DNA of 64,000 bases, from the NCBI GenBank assembly GCA_014529385.2, contig CM043959.1, positions 56,524,753-56,588,752 on the forward strand. The letters are read 5' to 3'. The notes beneath the pieces were generated by a model. That model did no database searches. It was given only the letters and a program-made list of their open reading frames with translations, and was not told the DNA's origin. Positions 48,640 to 58,166 of this stretch are shown piece after piece (within the stretch, counting starts at the first letter, position 1; the number at the start of each line of letters is the position of its first letter). The position numbers and the translations under genes were made by a program. Origin of the DNA: Adiantum capillus-veneris (taxonomy: Eukaryota; Streptophyta; Polypodiopsida; Polypodiales; Pteridaceae).

Positions 48640-50600
48640 TGATAGCCATTTTTCGGCTCTTTGTAATTGCCACAGTGAGTTACCTCACCCTACCAAAATC
48701 ACCCAAACACTGTGGCTATCCCTACCATTTCACTGTACATAGGCGTGCGTGAGTCACGGGACTTTTCCCATATCTCCTTACTGAAATAAAACACCCTCAA
48801 TTAGCTAGGCATTGGGCTAGTTGAGCCAAAAAAAAATAAAAAATATAAGTATATTATGGCTCATGCGTATGTAAATATTTCTTTGTATATAGGGCCTAAA
48901 TAAAAGATTTTTTCATAATTATTTTGGTATTTATTTAAATATTTCTACCTAGGTGTGTGTTATTTATGCTCTGTACATTGCCTCACCATTACCACAATTT
49001 TTTCTTACCATTTTTCATACTCTTTATTCCATATAGAAATATTTTCATGTAAGCTTCTCTTATATTTGGTGTAACTCCACCCCAACAAAAATCCAAAAAA
49101 ACTAGTTTTATTTATGTGTATATTTTTTCACTATTGTGATTTTTCCCTTCCTACATCTATTTTGTTTTTTTTTCTAAAAAATTAGAACACCAAAAATATT
49201 TATCTTTTTATGGTAGCCTCATAATGAGAGAGATTGTTTTTGACCCCTTTATATTTTTTTCCACTTATATTATTTATATTTGACATGTACATATTTTTTA
49301 GACCCCTCAATATTTGATTTTCTTAGTTGTACTATTCACTTATATCATAATCTCAACAATATCTTCAATTATAGACCTACCAAATAAGGTCAAGGGTAGG
49401 TGGCATGCATACATGCACTATGGAGGGCTCACTCTTGGAGGTATTCAAAAGAATCATCCAAAGAAGGACCCCACAAGGACCTTGTGCAGTGGAAAAAAAC
49501 GGCCGGTTTTGCTGAATTTTTAAAGTTCACTTGCTCTCCGAATTTGAAAAGGTGATACAAACAAAAGTTGTAGCTCGTGGGCTGAACTTTTGCCTCAAAG
49601 TTTTTCATATTTTTTTGAGCTACGAGCTATGAGCTATGATTTTATTAGTGGACCCCGGTTTTCCCATGCTATGCAGCCACACTCTCTCTTCCACTTTATC
49701 ATTTTCCTCTTTCACACACACTTCTCCACTCAACATCCCCACCTCTCTCACCACTCCTCTCTGCACCCTACTCACCTTCTCCTCAACCTTGAAGAATAAG
49801 AGAAACCATGGTGAACTCATACCTCCCACACACAATTCCATTCCAAAATTGACCACCTAGTCTCATTTTTCCTCCTCCAAATTACCCATATCTATAAAAA
49901 AAAACCACAAAATTCAGCCTCTTCTCTTAAAAGACAGCATCATGGTGGTTGATTACTCAGCTTCAATTACCTTGTCTCTCAAGGAAGGTCAAGAGTGGAG
50001 AAAAAATGTACCGTCAAAGCTAGTGGACCGTCAACAAGCGTCAAAATTGGCCCTACTCAAGACACTTGGAGCATCAACCTTGTAAGAAATCCACCTTTTC
50101 TTACCTCTTAAGAGTTTTTCTTCCTTATTTGTATCCTACATGGATACTCCCATTGTAAATTATCCAATTCCATTTGTAAATTAATACTAACTCTACTAAC
50201 ACTAACCCACTATGAAAAGTCCTATCACCTCCATTTCTCTCCTCTCTCTTTCCCCACCAACTTCTTGATAATTCCAAGCAAAAGAAATTAGATAAATGGC
50301 TGAAAATCTAACCCAACCATGGTTAGAGGAGTAACCCTAGCCTTCAAAATTGCTATAAAAGGAGGGTGTGGCTAGCACAAAAGGGGGGAGCCATAAGCAA
50401 GAGCACTATGCTATAGCTTGAGAAGCCAAGCTCAACCTCTCTAGAAGGAGCTCTTGAGTGGAAGCTCATTGTCTTATGCATGTGTATATGTTGTAATAGG
50501 GGATTAGCAAGGGAACTCTATGCCATTGTAAGAGAGAGAGTGATCATTCAATTGAGAGTAGGAAATCTATCATTTCTCCTACTAGTGTAAGCCCAACATT
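48640..50600 (+). repeat. LTR1 of element G (right end approximate)
   Basis: Near-identical to 58167 onward. TATA box at 50354-50361. The 3' boundary cannot be set because both LTR copies are followed by the same internal sequence and no clear PBS was found; it lies before the CT repeat at 51018. Confidence 0.8.
50354..50361 (+). promoter_or_regulatory. TATA box of G LTR1
   Basis: TATAAAAG, repeated at 59880-59887 in LTR2. Confidence 0.65.
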
Positions 50601-51015
50601 TGCTGAATCAAGGAGGGTGGATTTGGACTAAGCTTGGATACTTTATCTCCTTTCCAACGTGAAGTAATGGACAACAATGATGCGTAAGTGTCTTGGTGTT
50701 TTTTGTTAAGTTCTTGATAGCTTGTCTCTGGTGTTGTCATCAATCTAGCCATAAATCCCACATACTGTAAGAAGGCGACAGGGTGGAGAGGACTCCCCTG
50801 GCCTTAAGACAGTGATTGGGGTGGCTTTTCTTGTGATGTGTTGTGGTGAAATTTACGCAAGCTATGTTGAACAAATACTAATCTCACTTTGATTTGTCAT
50901 GATAGATTTGTAAGAAGGTATTAATGCAACAAGCACCCCCTCCCCCTTTCTCTCTCTTTCTTAAATATATAGTTGTGTTTGCTTGATCATTGCCGATACG
51001 TTTCAAAGCAGCCCG

Positions 51016-51017
<2 letters not shown>

Positions 51018-51089
<72 letters not shown>
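51018..51089. repeat. (CT)n microsatellite in G leader
   Basis: About 36 units; in unit 2 (60542-60625) it is longer and interrupted by TTC. Confidence 0.95.
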
Positions 51090-51091
<2 letters not shown>

Positions 51092-51336
51092 GCGTCCTAG
51101 TTCGCATCCAAAACTAGGTGGTGCCCAAATTTGTGTAGGGTTAGGTTGCGGTTTGTGTGTGTGTTTGTTGATTTTTTCCAACCCCAACCCAATTGAGCAG
51201 CATGGGAGCCTAGAAGAGTGCTTGGAGGCCACTCTTCTTGTTGCCCGCCCCAGACCGCCTCAAATTGGTGCCCCCACGGAGGACGGCTTGTGTATTTTTG
51301 TGTACAATCAACCTTTAGCATAGTCGAGTAGTTTGC

Positions 51337-51549
51337 ATGAATCACAAAAATTTGTATGATCCCTTCATTCCCATTGCAAGGCAAAAGGTACACATAATTG
51401 TTAGTACTTAGTTGCAATTTCAACGTGTCATTCGTAGAATTTTAGGTCCTCTTAGGTTGTCCGAGATAAACGCTTCAGTAAATCCTTTTATTTTGCCTCT
51501 CATTAGGTACGACCTTAGTTTGGACGTCTATATTTTTGTTTTGTTTTAA
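51337..51549 (+). pseudogene. Pre-gag module 1 of G, unit 1 (nonsense)
   Basis: A 70-codon frame with TAG at 51409-51411; the same codon is AAG in unit 2 (60875-61087), where the frame is intact. Its C-terminal half parallels module 2 just downstream (shared pattern S-E-I/G-E-I-x-A-S-x-N-P, I-L-P-L-I-x-Y, D-V-x-x-F-x-L-F). Confidence 0.5.
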
Positions 51550-51569
51550 GCATTAGTCATGCATAGACC

Positions 51570-51788
51570 ATGGATAATGGCCCAGGAATAGAGGTTTTCT
51601 CCTTCCATTTCACTCCACACATTAGAATAAACATTGCAATTAGTAGGAAAATCCATTTTCAACAACGTATGGTGTTCATGTTTGGTGCCCAAAGAGTAGG
51701 AGAAATTCTTGCATCACCAAACCCTGTCATTCTACCTCTCATCAACTACCACACTTCTTTTGATGTACATGTGTTCATTTTATTTTAA
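51570..51788 (+). CDS. Pre-gag module 2 of G, unit 1, 72 aa
   Basis: Paralogue of module 1; ends D-V-H-V-F-I-L-F. Unit 2 carries a two-base deletion that breaks it. No known domain. Both modules end in T-rich sequence just before AG, so they may be exons rather than separate proteins (inference). Confidence 0.4.
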   Translation: MDNGPGIEVFSFHFTPHIRINIAISRKIHFQQRMVFMFGAQRVGEILASPNPVILPLINYHTSFDVHVFILF

Positions 51789-51814
51789 AATGAAGTGCAG
51801 CCTGGCAAAATAGT

Positions 51815-52315
51815 GTGTATGTTTGTTTTTTCTTTGTCCAAGTTGTTACAAGAAACAAAAAAACGATCATTTGTTCTAACTGGGAATGTGTGTGCAGTGA
51901 AAGTTCAATCCTTAGAGATCTAGCTCTATTACCAATTGAGTTGCAGGAGCAAGTAGTAAGGCGTCTCCCTCATAACAAGAGGGTGGTGAAGTTAAGACGG
52001 AAGGTCCTACGCGTGGATTCCATTTTCCTCTTGTTGTTGGGCACTAAGGAAGACCGCGCATTCATCCAACTAGTGTGTGCCCTAAGATTGGTAAATAGAG
52101 TGAAATTTGGCGTTTGGCGAGTGCATTTCACCATTGAGGAAGACTCTTCAGGAAACTTGCGGCCAGAGTTCATGCTTCATAGACTCACATTTGGTGAATT
52201 TTTCCCTCATTTGCGTCTTATTAATAGTCTTCCTTTCGCTTTCAACAAAGGAGATAGGGAGCTATTCAGAGCTTGTCTTAAAAGAGAGCATAGAGAAGAT
52301 TGCAAATTTGTATAA
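51815..52315 (+). pseudogene. Pre-gag ORF-A of G, unit 1 (frameshifted end)
   Basis: A two-base loss near 52280 relative to unit 2 (61351-61905) replaces the last part of the protein. The body has L-L-P-I-E-L-Q-E-Q-V-V-R-R-L-P-H, an F-box-like start, then F-I-Q-L-V-C-A-L and R-L-T-F-G-E-F-F. It is paralogous to ORF-B downstream. The first methionine follows T-rich sequence; a splice acceptor (TTTGTCCAAG) lies just inside, so the true start may differ. Confidence 0.5.
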
Positions 52316-52413
52316 ATTCTCATCCTTCTCTACTTTCTATGACACTTTGTTCATAGAGACATTGTAAATCTCTTTATGCTTTTGAATGATTTAACCATAA
52401 TCCTAAGGAGTTT

Positions 52414-52809
52414 TTGTCCAGGAATTTTGTAGCACAAGTGGAGTCTTTAAATCTTGCAAACTTGATTGGACTTGATGAGGATGTTCTTTATGAAATTGTG
52501 AGAAGGTTGCCTCACTCCGACTGTGTGGAACTCGAAGGAAAGGAGCTCCTAGTCAATTGCTACTTTCTCACGGCCTTCGACGAGCATGAAGATCTAGTTT
52601 TTATACAAACCGCTTGTGCGTTGGGAATTGTAGAACAAGTGCAATTTATCACTTGGGACGTGGTTTCTCTTTTGGATCCAGAAAATGAAGTTCTAGAGAT
52701 TTCTGTTTATCGCCTTAGCTTTGAAGAATTTCAACCCTTCTTAGACTCATCAATAGTCTACCTTTTTGTTTTGATCAAACAAATCGAGACCTCATTGAAG
52801 CTTGGATAG
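52414..52809 (+). CDS. Pre-gag ORF-B of G, unit 1, 131 aa
   Basis: Shares with ORF-A the pattern L-x-E-x-[LV]-x-E-x-V-R-R-L-P-H near the start, F-I-Q-x-x-C-A-L in the middle and R-L-[ST]-F-x-E-F near the end; the two are a tandem duplication. After E-F-Q-P-F the similarity to ORF-A continues in another frame to about 52870, so one base was lost or gained near 52740. Unit 2 has the same defect. The N-terminal motif looks like an F-box, the SKP1-binding segment of ubiquitin ligases, but evidence is weak. Ogre/Tat elements are known to carry an extra ORF before gag. Confidence 0.5.
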   Translation: MSRNFVAQVESLNLANLIGLDEDVLYEIVRRLPHSDCVELEGKELLVNCYFLTAFDEHEDLVFIQTACALGIVEQVQFITWDVVSLLDPENEVLEISVYRLSFEEFQPFLDSSIVYLFVLIKQIETSLKLG

Positions 52810-52920
52810 CTGAAGAAGAAAACCTAGAGTGGTATTTTCTTACTTCTTCATTTGCAGGCGAGTGGTTCTAAATCTCTATTGTATCCCTTATTGTAACTCG
52901 TGTTGTAATCTTTCATAATA

Positions 52921-53431
52921 ATGGAGAGCCAACGCCAAATGTCTGGATATCATCTTTTCTTTGGAGAGCCTGGAGAGGATGCAGAATTATTTTTAGCAAA
53001 TTTCAAGATGTCTTGCCGTATCAAGAGGATAGTAACCGATCAAGAACGTGTAGAAATGTTTGAGGTGGTCCTTAGGAAAGATGCTAGTACTTGGTTTGAC
53101 TCTTTGCCTGAGGAAGTTAAGGGAAATTACACAGAAGTTTTGAATCACTCAAAAACTATGGCAAGACATTGTTTCTCATAAGCAAAAAGACTTAGATGAC
53201 TACTACTTGTACAAGCAAGAGTTTCTACGTCTTTGGGCTCTATGGATACGAAATGTTGCTAACCCTGCTGATGGTGCAAAATTTTTAAAGAAGGAGAGGT
53301 TCATAGCCGGACTCTTTCCTGACCTTAAGGTAAAAGTTGAGGCGGGTGCACCTGCTACTTTTGATGCAGCGGAAACTAGGGCTGCTGAGAAGTATAGGAA
53401 ACTCAAGTGCGTCAGGGAGAGGTTCCAATAG
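52921..53431 (+). pseudogene. gag: GAG capsid domain of G, unit 1
   Basis: Starts at ATG 52921 (M-E-S-Q-R-Q-M). GAG features: W-F-D-S-L-P, then, in another frame, D-D-Y-Y-L-Y-K-Q-E-F and I-A-G-L-F-P-D-L. Frameshift near 53150, present in both units, and a stop at about 53429 where the next frame (from 53407) takes over. Confidence 0.75.
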
Positions 53432-54558
53432 AAGGTCTTAGACCCAAAGGTAAGTCACAAGCATCAACATCTAGGGAGCTTCCTGAGGTAACGGCTGAAG
53501 TGATTGAGAAGTTAAATGAATCTTTAAGCAGCCTGTCAATTCACCTTGCACAAGCTGTAGGTCCAAAGGGACAAGCAAAGAAGTCAGAAGAGAGAGAGCC
53601 ACGAACTAGGAGAGTCTTGCAATGTTGGAATTGCGGAGAGTCTGGAGATGGGATGTATAATTGTCCTTGGCCCCGTGGAGAGCCAGGGAGACCTAACTTG
53701 AATTACCCAGTGATGAATGCAGGAGAAGGAGCTGGTCAACAACCAAGGCTTCTACAAAGGCCAAATGGACCAAGACCACCTCCACAAGGGGTAGAAGGAG
53801 TTCCACCTTTGCCAGATCCAAATGTGCATGTGGTAGAGGTGACAAATTCAAATGAGGTTGACATGGAAGCCAATGGCATTAAGCGTGGCCGAGGGAAAGG
53901 TAAAGAGAAAGAAGGAGTCACATCACAGAGTGACCATGGACAAGGCAAAAAGGCAAAGGAGACCAAGGAAACCAAGAGGACTCGACGTCGTATCAACCTC
54001 CAAGACTTCCCTCTTGGACATGGTATGGCTCCGTACAACTTGTTGGAAGACATGAGAGGTAAGGGTCCTGATATTTCATGGCCTCAATTTCTTGCATTAT
54101 GTCCACAAGTAAGGAGGGATTTAACAAGGGCAGTTAGCACTAGGAGAAAGGTAAAAGAGAGTGTGCCTGTTGTAAAAATTGCACAAGCTGAAATGAATGA
54201 GGACATTACACCGGTGCTAGACTGTTACATCAAAGGAAGATTGGTTAGGAAAGGTCTAGTGGATGGGGGTGCACAAATTTGCATCATGATAGAGGGACTC
54301 ATGCAAAGACTAGGCATGCACATCCATGAGACACCTGAAATCAAAGTCAAGATGGAAAACAATAGCAAGGCTAGGTGCGTAGGCATTTATAAAAATGTTT
54401 TTGTGGAGGCCTTTGGCATTAAGAAGGCAGTGGATTTTTATGTTATGTCGACCAAGGGAAGTGGTTATCCATTTATCCTAGGAAGACCATGGCTAATGAA
54501 AATGCGAGCTTGCATGTTGGGAGAGTGGGAAATTAATTTGCAAGAACGACAATCATAA
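53407..54558 (+). CDS. gag-pro: GAG zinc knuckle and protease of G, unit 1, 383 aa open
   Basis: The CCHC knuckle reads C-W-N-C-G-E-S-G-D-G-M-Y-N-C: the zinc histidine is D here but H in unit 2. A basic K/R-rich linker follows. The retropepsin core is L-V-D-G-G-A-Q-I with F-I-L-G-R-P-W downstream. D-G-G-A resembles the protease of element A. The frame lacks its own true start, being a continuation of GAG after a frame change. Confidence 0.8.
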   Translation: MRQGEVPIEGLRPKGKSQASTSRELPEVTAEVIEKLNESLSSLSIHLAQAVGPKGQAKKSEEREPRTRRVLQCWNCGESGDGMYNCPWPRGEPGRPNLNYPVMNAGEGAGQQPRLLQRPNGPRPPPQGVEGVPPLPDPNVHVVEVTNSNEVDMEANGIKRGRGKGKEKEGVTSQSDHGQGKKAKETKETKRTRRRINLQDFPLGHGMAPYNLLEDMRGKGPDISWPQFLALCPQVRRDLTRAVSTRRKVKESVPVVKIAQAEMNEDITPVLDCYIKGRLVRKGLVDGGAQICIMIEGLMQRLGMHIHETPEIKVKMENNSKARCVGIYKNVFVEAFGIKKAVDFYVMSTKGSGYPFILGRPWLMKMRACMLGEWEINLQERQS

Positions 54559-54636
54559 GAAGGTTGTCTTTGACATGAAGGAGCAACGCCAAGAGGAGCT
54601 CCATGAAGAATCATCTCAAAGTGAGACGGAAGAAGG

Positions 54637-54975
54637 TTGGACGATAGCACTTCAGAAGAAGAAAGTAGCAGCAGCATTACTGAAGAGGAGTCTTCCATCG
54701 AAGTCATGGGGGTAAGGTTTAAGCCAAGCAACCAAGAGACCTCTTGTCGAGGTAGGTTCCCAAGAGAACCAAAAGTGGAAGATGAAGGAATGTTAGAAGG
54801 TATGTTGTCTACAACACTTACAAAGGATGAAAGAGAGGAGTTCAAATGTGTGCTAAGGAAATTTCCGAGGCTTTTTGCTAAAGACTACACCGATGTGCGT
54901 GGAGTAGATGTTGTTCAACACAAGATTGAGTTGAAGCCAGAGGCCACACCTAAGGCTCAAAGCTACGAAGGCTAG
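54637..54975 (+). pseudogene. pol: Protease-RT linker of G, unit 1
   Basis: Acidic/serine-rich start, then F-A-K-D-Y-T-D-V and H-K-I-E-L-K-P-E-A, the conserved segment just before Ty3 RT. Broken from RT by a frameshift near 54970. Confidence 0.7.
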
Positions 54976-55042
54976 GAGTCATTAAGGAGCAGGCTTACTC
55001 AAGGAGGTAAGAAAGCTTCTAGCAGCAGGTTTTATTTATCCA

Positions 55043-55530
55043 GTGGAGAATTCAGAGTGGGTCTCTCCTGTTGTTGTCACTCCTAAGAAAAATGGCAAGT
55101 GGAGGGTGTGTGTGGATTACCGTCCCCTCAATGAGGCAACAAAGAGAGATCACTTTCCCCTCCCATTCCAGGATGAGATACTAAATGAGGTAGCTGGTCA
55201 TGAGAAGTACATTGTGTGCGATGGTTACTCAGGTTACTTTCAAATAGGGATTGCATTGGAGGATCAATTGAAAACAACCTTTATCACTCCCTTGGGGTTG
55301 TTATGCTTTTAGAGTCATGCCATTTGTTCTGAAAAATGCTCCTGCAACTTTCCAACATTTCATGAATATGGTGTTTCAAGCATCTTTGAAAGTCAATTAG
55401 GGTGTTCATTGATGATTTCTGTATTTATAGCTCAAAATCATTGCATCTACAATGGGTAGAAGAAGGTTTAAAGAAGCTCTACGACATGGGAGGTCAACTC
55501 AACCCCGACAAGTGCCATATAGGTGAGGAA
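55043..55530 (+). pseudogene. pol: Reverse transcriptase of G, unit 1
   Basis: Open to 55312 with S-E-W-V-S-P-V, W-R-V-C-V-D-Y-R-x-L-N, H-F-P-L-P-F, D-G-Y-S-G-Y-F-Q-I. Then, in other frames, M-P-F-V-L-K-N-A-P-A-T-F-Q (G to V) and the catalytic F-I-D-D-F box near 55413. At least two frameshifts and a stop. Confidence 0.88.
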
Positions 55531-55603
55531 TGAAGTAATCTTGCTTGGTCACAAGTTTCTTACAAGGCATTGAAAGTGGATCCTTCGAAGGCAAAGGCTC
55601 TTA

Positions 55604-56011
55604 TTGAGCTACCATCACCCAAGAGTCATTAAGGAGGTCATCTCATTCATTCAAAAGGTGAAGTATATGTCACGCTTCATTCACTTAGCCTCGGAGTTAC
55701 TTCACCCTTTGCAAAAGTTGACACAACAAGTAGAATTTGCATGGTCTGATGAGCTTGAAGAGTACTTTTGTAACATTAAAGCCATTTTGTCAGAGCTACC
55801 AACACTCATGCCTCCTTGTTGGGAGTACACATTCTTTGTTAGCTCTAGTGCTGGGAAAGAAACAATTGGTGCAGTTTTGTTACAACAAGATCCCTATAGT
55901 ACCAGGATGCGGCCCATCTACTTTGCTAGTAGGGTCCTGAATGCTTTAGAGAGAGGCTACACGGAGGCAGAACTCATGATGCTTTCTCTCATGTTTGCGA
56001 AGGAAGTTTAG
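55604..56011 (+). pseudogene. pol: First RNase H of G, unit 1, catalytic aspartate missing
   Basis: Connection domain, then F-F-V-S-S-S-A-G-K-E-T-I-G-A-V-L where chromoviruses have T-D-A-S. I-Y-F-A-S-R-x-L and Y-T-E-A-E are kept. Loss of the catalytic D in this RNase H is usual in Tat elements that own a second RNase H. Confidence 0.8.
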
Positions 56012-56241
56012 ATCCTACTTGCTCCCAAAACCTTTTGTAATCCTCACCTGCAGAGAATTTGTTCCCTTGGGTGTCATCTCAAATGAATCTTAGTACTAGG
56101 ATCTCAAAGTGGATTATGGAGTTGCAAGAGTTTCAATACTCTTTCAGTAGGAGAAGATTTCTGCTGTGCACAATTGGCAGGGATTCTCACTTATAGGGTG
56201 CATGAAAAGGAGATTAAGGTGCCTGAAGTAAAGACCCTACT

Positions 56242-56651
56242 ATTGCCACCACCAAAAGTATTCCTAATGCTTTTACCTTGTTCTTTGATGGAGCTTTTCG
56301 TCGAGCCACAGGAAAAGCAGGGGGAGGGCTAGTGTTGCTCAACCCAAGTGGAGAGGTGGTCATGAAAGAGAAGTTCAATCTACCAAGTTCAGCTAGCAAC
56401 AATGAAGCAGAATACGACACACTAATTCATGGTTTGAAGATGTGCATTGGCCAAGGGATACAACGCCTCATGGTAAAGGAGATGCACTTCTCATTGTTAA
56501 ACAGATTTTAGGCATTTGGGCATGCAAGAATGAAAGCTTACGGACAAAAGTTCATGCCATTCGTAGATTGTTTAATCAATTTGAAGAAGTGCAACTATAT
56601 CATATTCCTAGGAAACAAATGAAGATGCCGATTTACTTGCACAGCAAGTAG
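56242..56651 (+). pseudogene. Second, archaeal-type RNase H (aRNH) of G, unit 1
   Basis: F-F-D-G-A near 56283, G-G-G-L-V-L-L, N-N-E-A-E-Y-D-T-L near 56400, then in another frame G-D-A-L-L-I-V-K-Q-I and I-P-R-K-Q. These are the motifs of the extra RNase H that defines plant Tat elements. Frameshift near 56480. Confidence 0.82.
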
Positions 56652-56899
56652 TTACATGTGTTGAGAAAGAAGTGCAGGTCATCATGGTGGCAGCAACTGT
56701 CAAGCAACCGAGATACCAGGGATTGGAGTCATTGACTCCCATTATTAGCTACATTTTGGAGGCGAGTTTCCACAAGACTTCACGAAGGCTCAGAAGAGGA
56801 GACTCATGAAGAAGGCAAGCGCATATCTCTTCCTAGAAGGCTCCCTCTATCAAAGAGGGAGGACCAAGTGTGCAGAAGAGTACCAACTATTGAGGAAAT

Positions 56900-58138
56900 T
56901 CCAGCCATTCTAAAAGTTTGCATGAAGAAGCATGTGGTGGTCATTTTGCCCAAGAATTAACTGTGAAGAAGATTTTGCTTGCGGGGTATGTTTGGCCAAG
57001 TCTGCATGTGGATGTCCAACATTGGTGTAAAAGCTGTCACAATTGTCAGATAAATGGAAATAGAAGGTTGGTGCATGGCCGAGGCAAATAGTGCTTGCAA
57101 ATGGACCCTTTGAAAAGTGGGGCATTGATGCTATGGGTCCTCTGCCTAGGACAAAAAAATGGTAAACTCTACATTCTAGTGGCTGTAGACTATATGACTA
57201 GGTGGGTGGAAGCACAGAGTGTGGCAAAGGTAAATGAGAAGACAGTGAGCAAATTCGTCTACACTCACATTTGTTGTAGATTTGGCACACCTTTGGAGAT
57301 TGTTTCTGATAATGGTCCAGGGTTTAGAAAGGGATTGCTCACAGAAGTCTGTGAAGAACTTCACATTCTACATCGTCACAGTACACCCTACTATCCCCAA
57401 TCAAATGGTTTGGTAGAAAAAGCTAATGGTGTCATTGCAGGCATCATTAGAAAGATGGTGAAAAACAAGACAAAGTTGTGGGATGACTTCTTGGATGGTG
57501 CCTTGTGGGCGTATCGAACCACATATAGGGAAGTCACGGAGTTCACACCATTTCACTTGGTCTATGGTCAAGAGGCTTTACAGCCAATTGAGCTAAACAT
57601 TCCAACAATGCGACTTCATGGCAAATCAGCACAAGATGATCAAGAAGCATGGATGGATCGACTTCTTACCTTAGCTGAGCTTGAGTGGAAAAGAGAAGCA
57701 GCATACGAGTGCTATAAGAGGAAATCCACACAGACAAAGGAGAAGCTTGACAAGAAACTGAAGGACAAAGGCATCAATGAAGGAGATCTTGTGCTAAGGT
57801 ATGACAATCGACTCGATAATCGTTTTGATACCAACTTTGAAACAAGATGGCAGGGGCCATACATAGTCAAGAAGGCTTTCAATTCAAGTTACTATCAACT
57901 TATGGACTTGAATGGGAAAGAGCACTCCAGGAAGGTAAACGGCTATCGCTTGAAGCCTTACTTGAGTCGCCTTCTACCAAACGATCTACCAATGCAAAAG
58001 GCAACTGTCTCATGTAAGTATTGTTACATGAAGCATGAGTGTAACTCTAGTCAAAATTCTGAGGGGCCAAACAATAAAAATCTCGTCAAGGACTCTGAAG
58101 CACTCTCTTTGGAAAAGATGCTCTATGATGGTACATGA
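56900..58138 (+). pseudogene. int: Integrase of G, unit 1
   Basis: Zinc finger H-x3-H... W-C-K-S-C-H-N-C near 56922-57060. First aspartate in W-G-I-D-A-M-G-P near 57119. A run of seven A (about 57152-57158) shifts the frame into the 347-codon ORF (57095-58138), which has V-S-D-N-G-P-G-F, N-G-L-V-E-K-A-N-G and the GPY/F block W-Q-G-P-Y-I-V. No chromodomain. Apart from the shift, the core is intact. Confidence 0.88.
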
Positions 58139-58152
58139 ATATACCATCATCC

Positions 58153-58162
58153 AGGGGGAGGA
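58153..58162 (+). promoter_or_regulatory. Polypurine tract of G
   Basis: AGGGGGAGGA, four bases before LTR2. Confidence 0.8.
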
Positions 58163-58166
58163 CTAC

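Larger units (their letters stand above)
48640..58166 (+). mobile_element. Element G, first unit: Tat-like Ty3 element (LTR plus internal)
   Basis: LTR1 starts TGATAGCC at 48640. The internal region carries pre-gag ORFs, gag, protease, RT, a degenerate RNase H, a second (archaeal-type) RNase H, and integrase without chromodomain, ending in PPT 58153-58162. The next LTR starts at 58167, and then the internal region repeats, so the whole is a tandem LTR-int-LTR-int of period 9527 bp. Dual RNase H marks the Tat/Ogre lineage. The upstream bases ACTAC (48635-48639) also precede LTR2, so the left boundary is not fully certain. Confidence 0.88.

Noticed and set aside
49620-49860. ORFs of 69-78 codons on both strands inside the G LTR, repeated in LTR2
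   Set aside because: Pyrimidine-rich LTR sequence; same region open on both strands, no domain. Conservation between LTRs only reflects the recent duplication.
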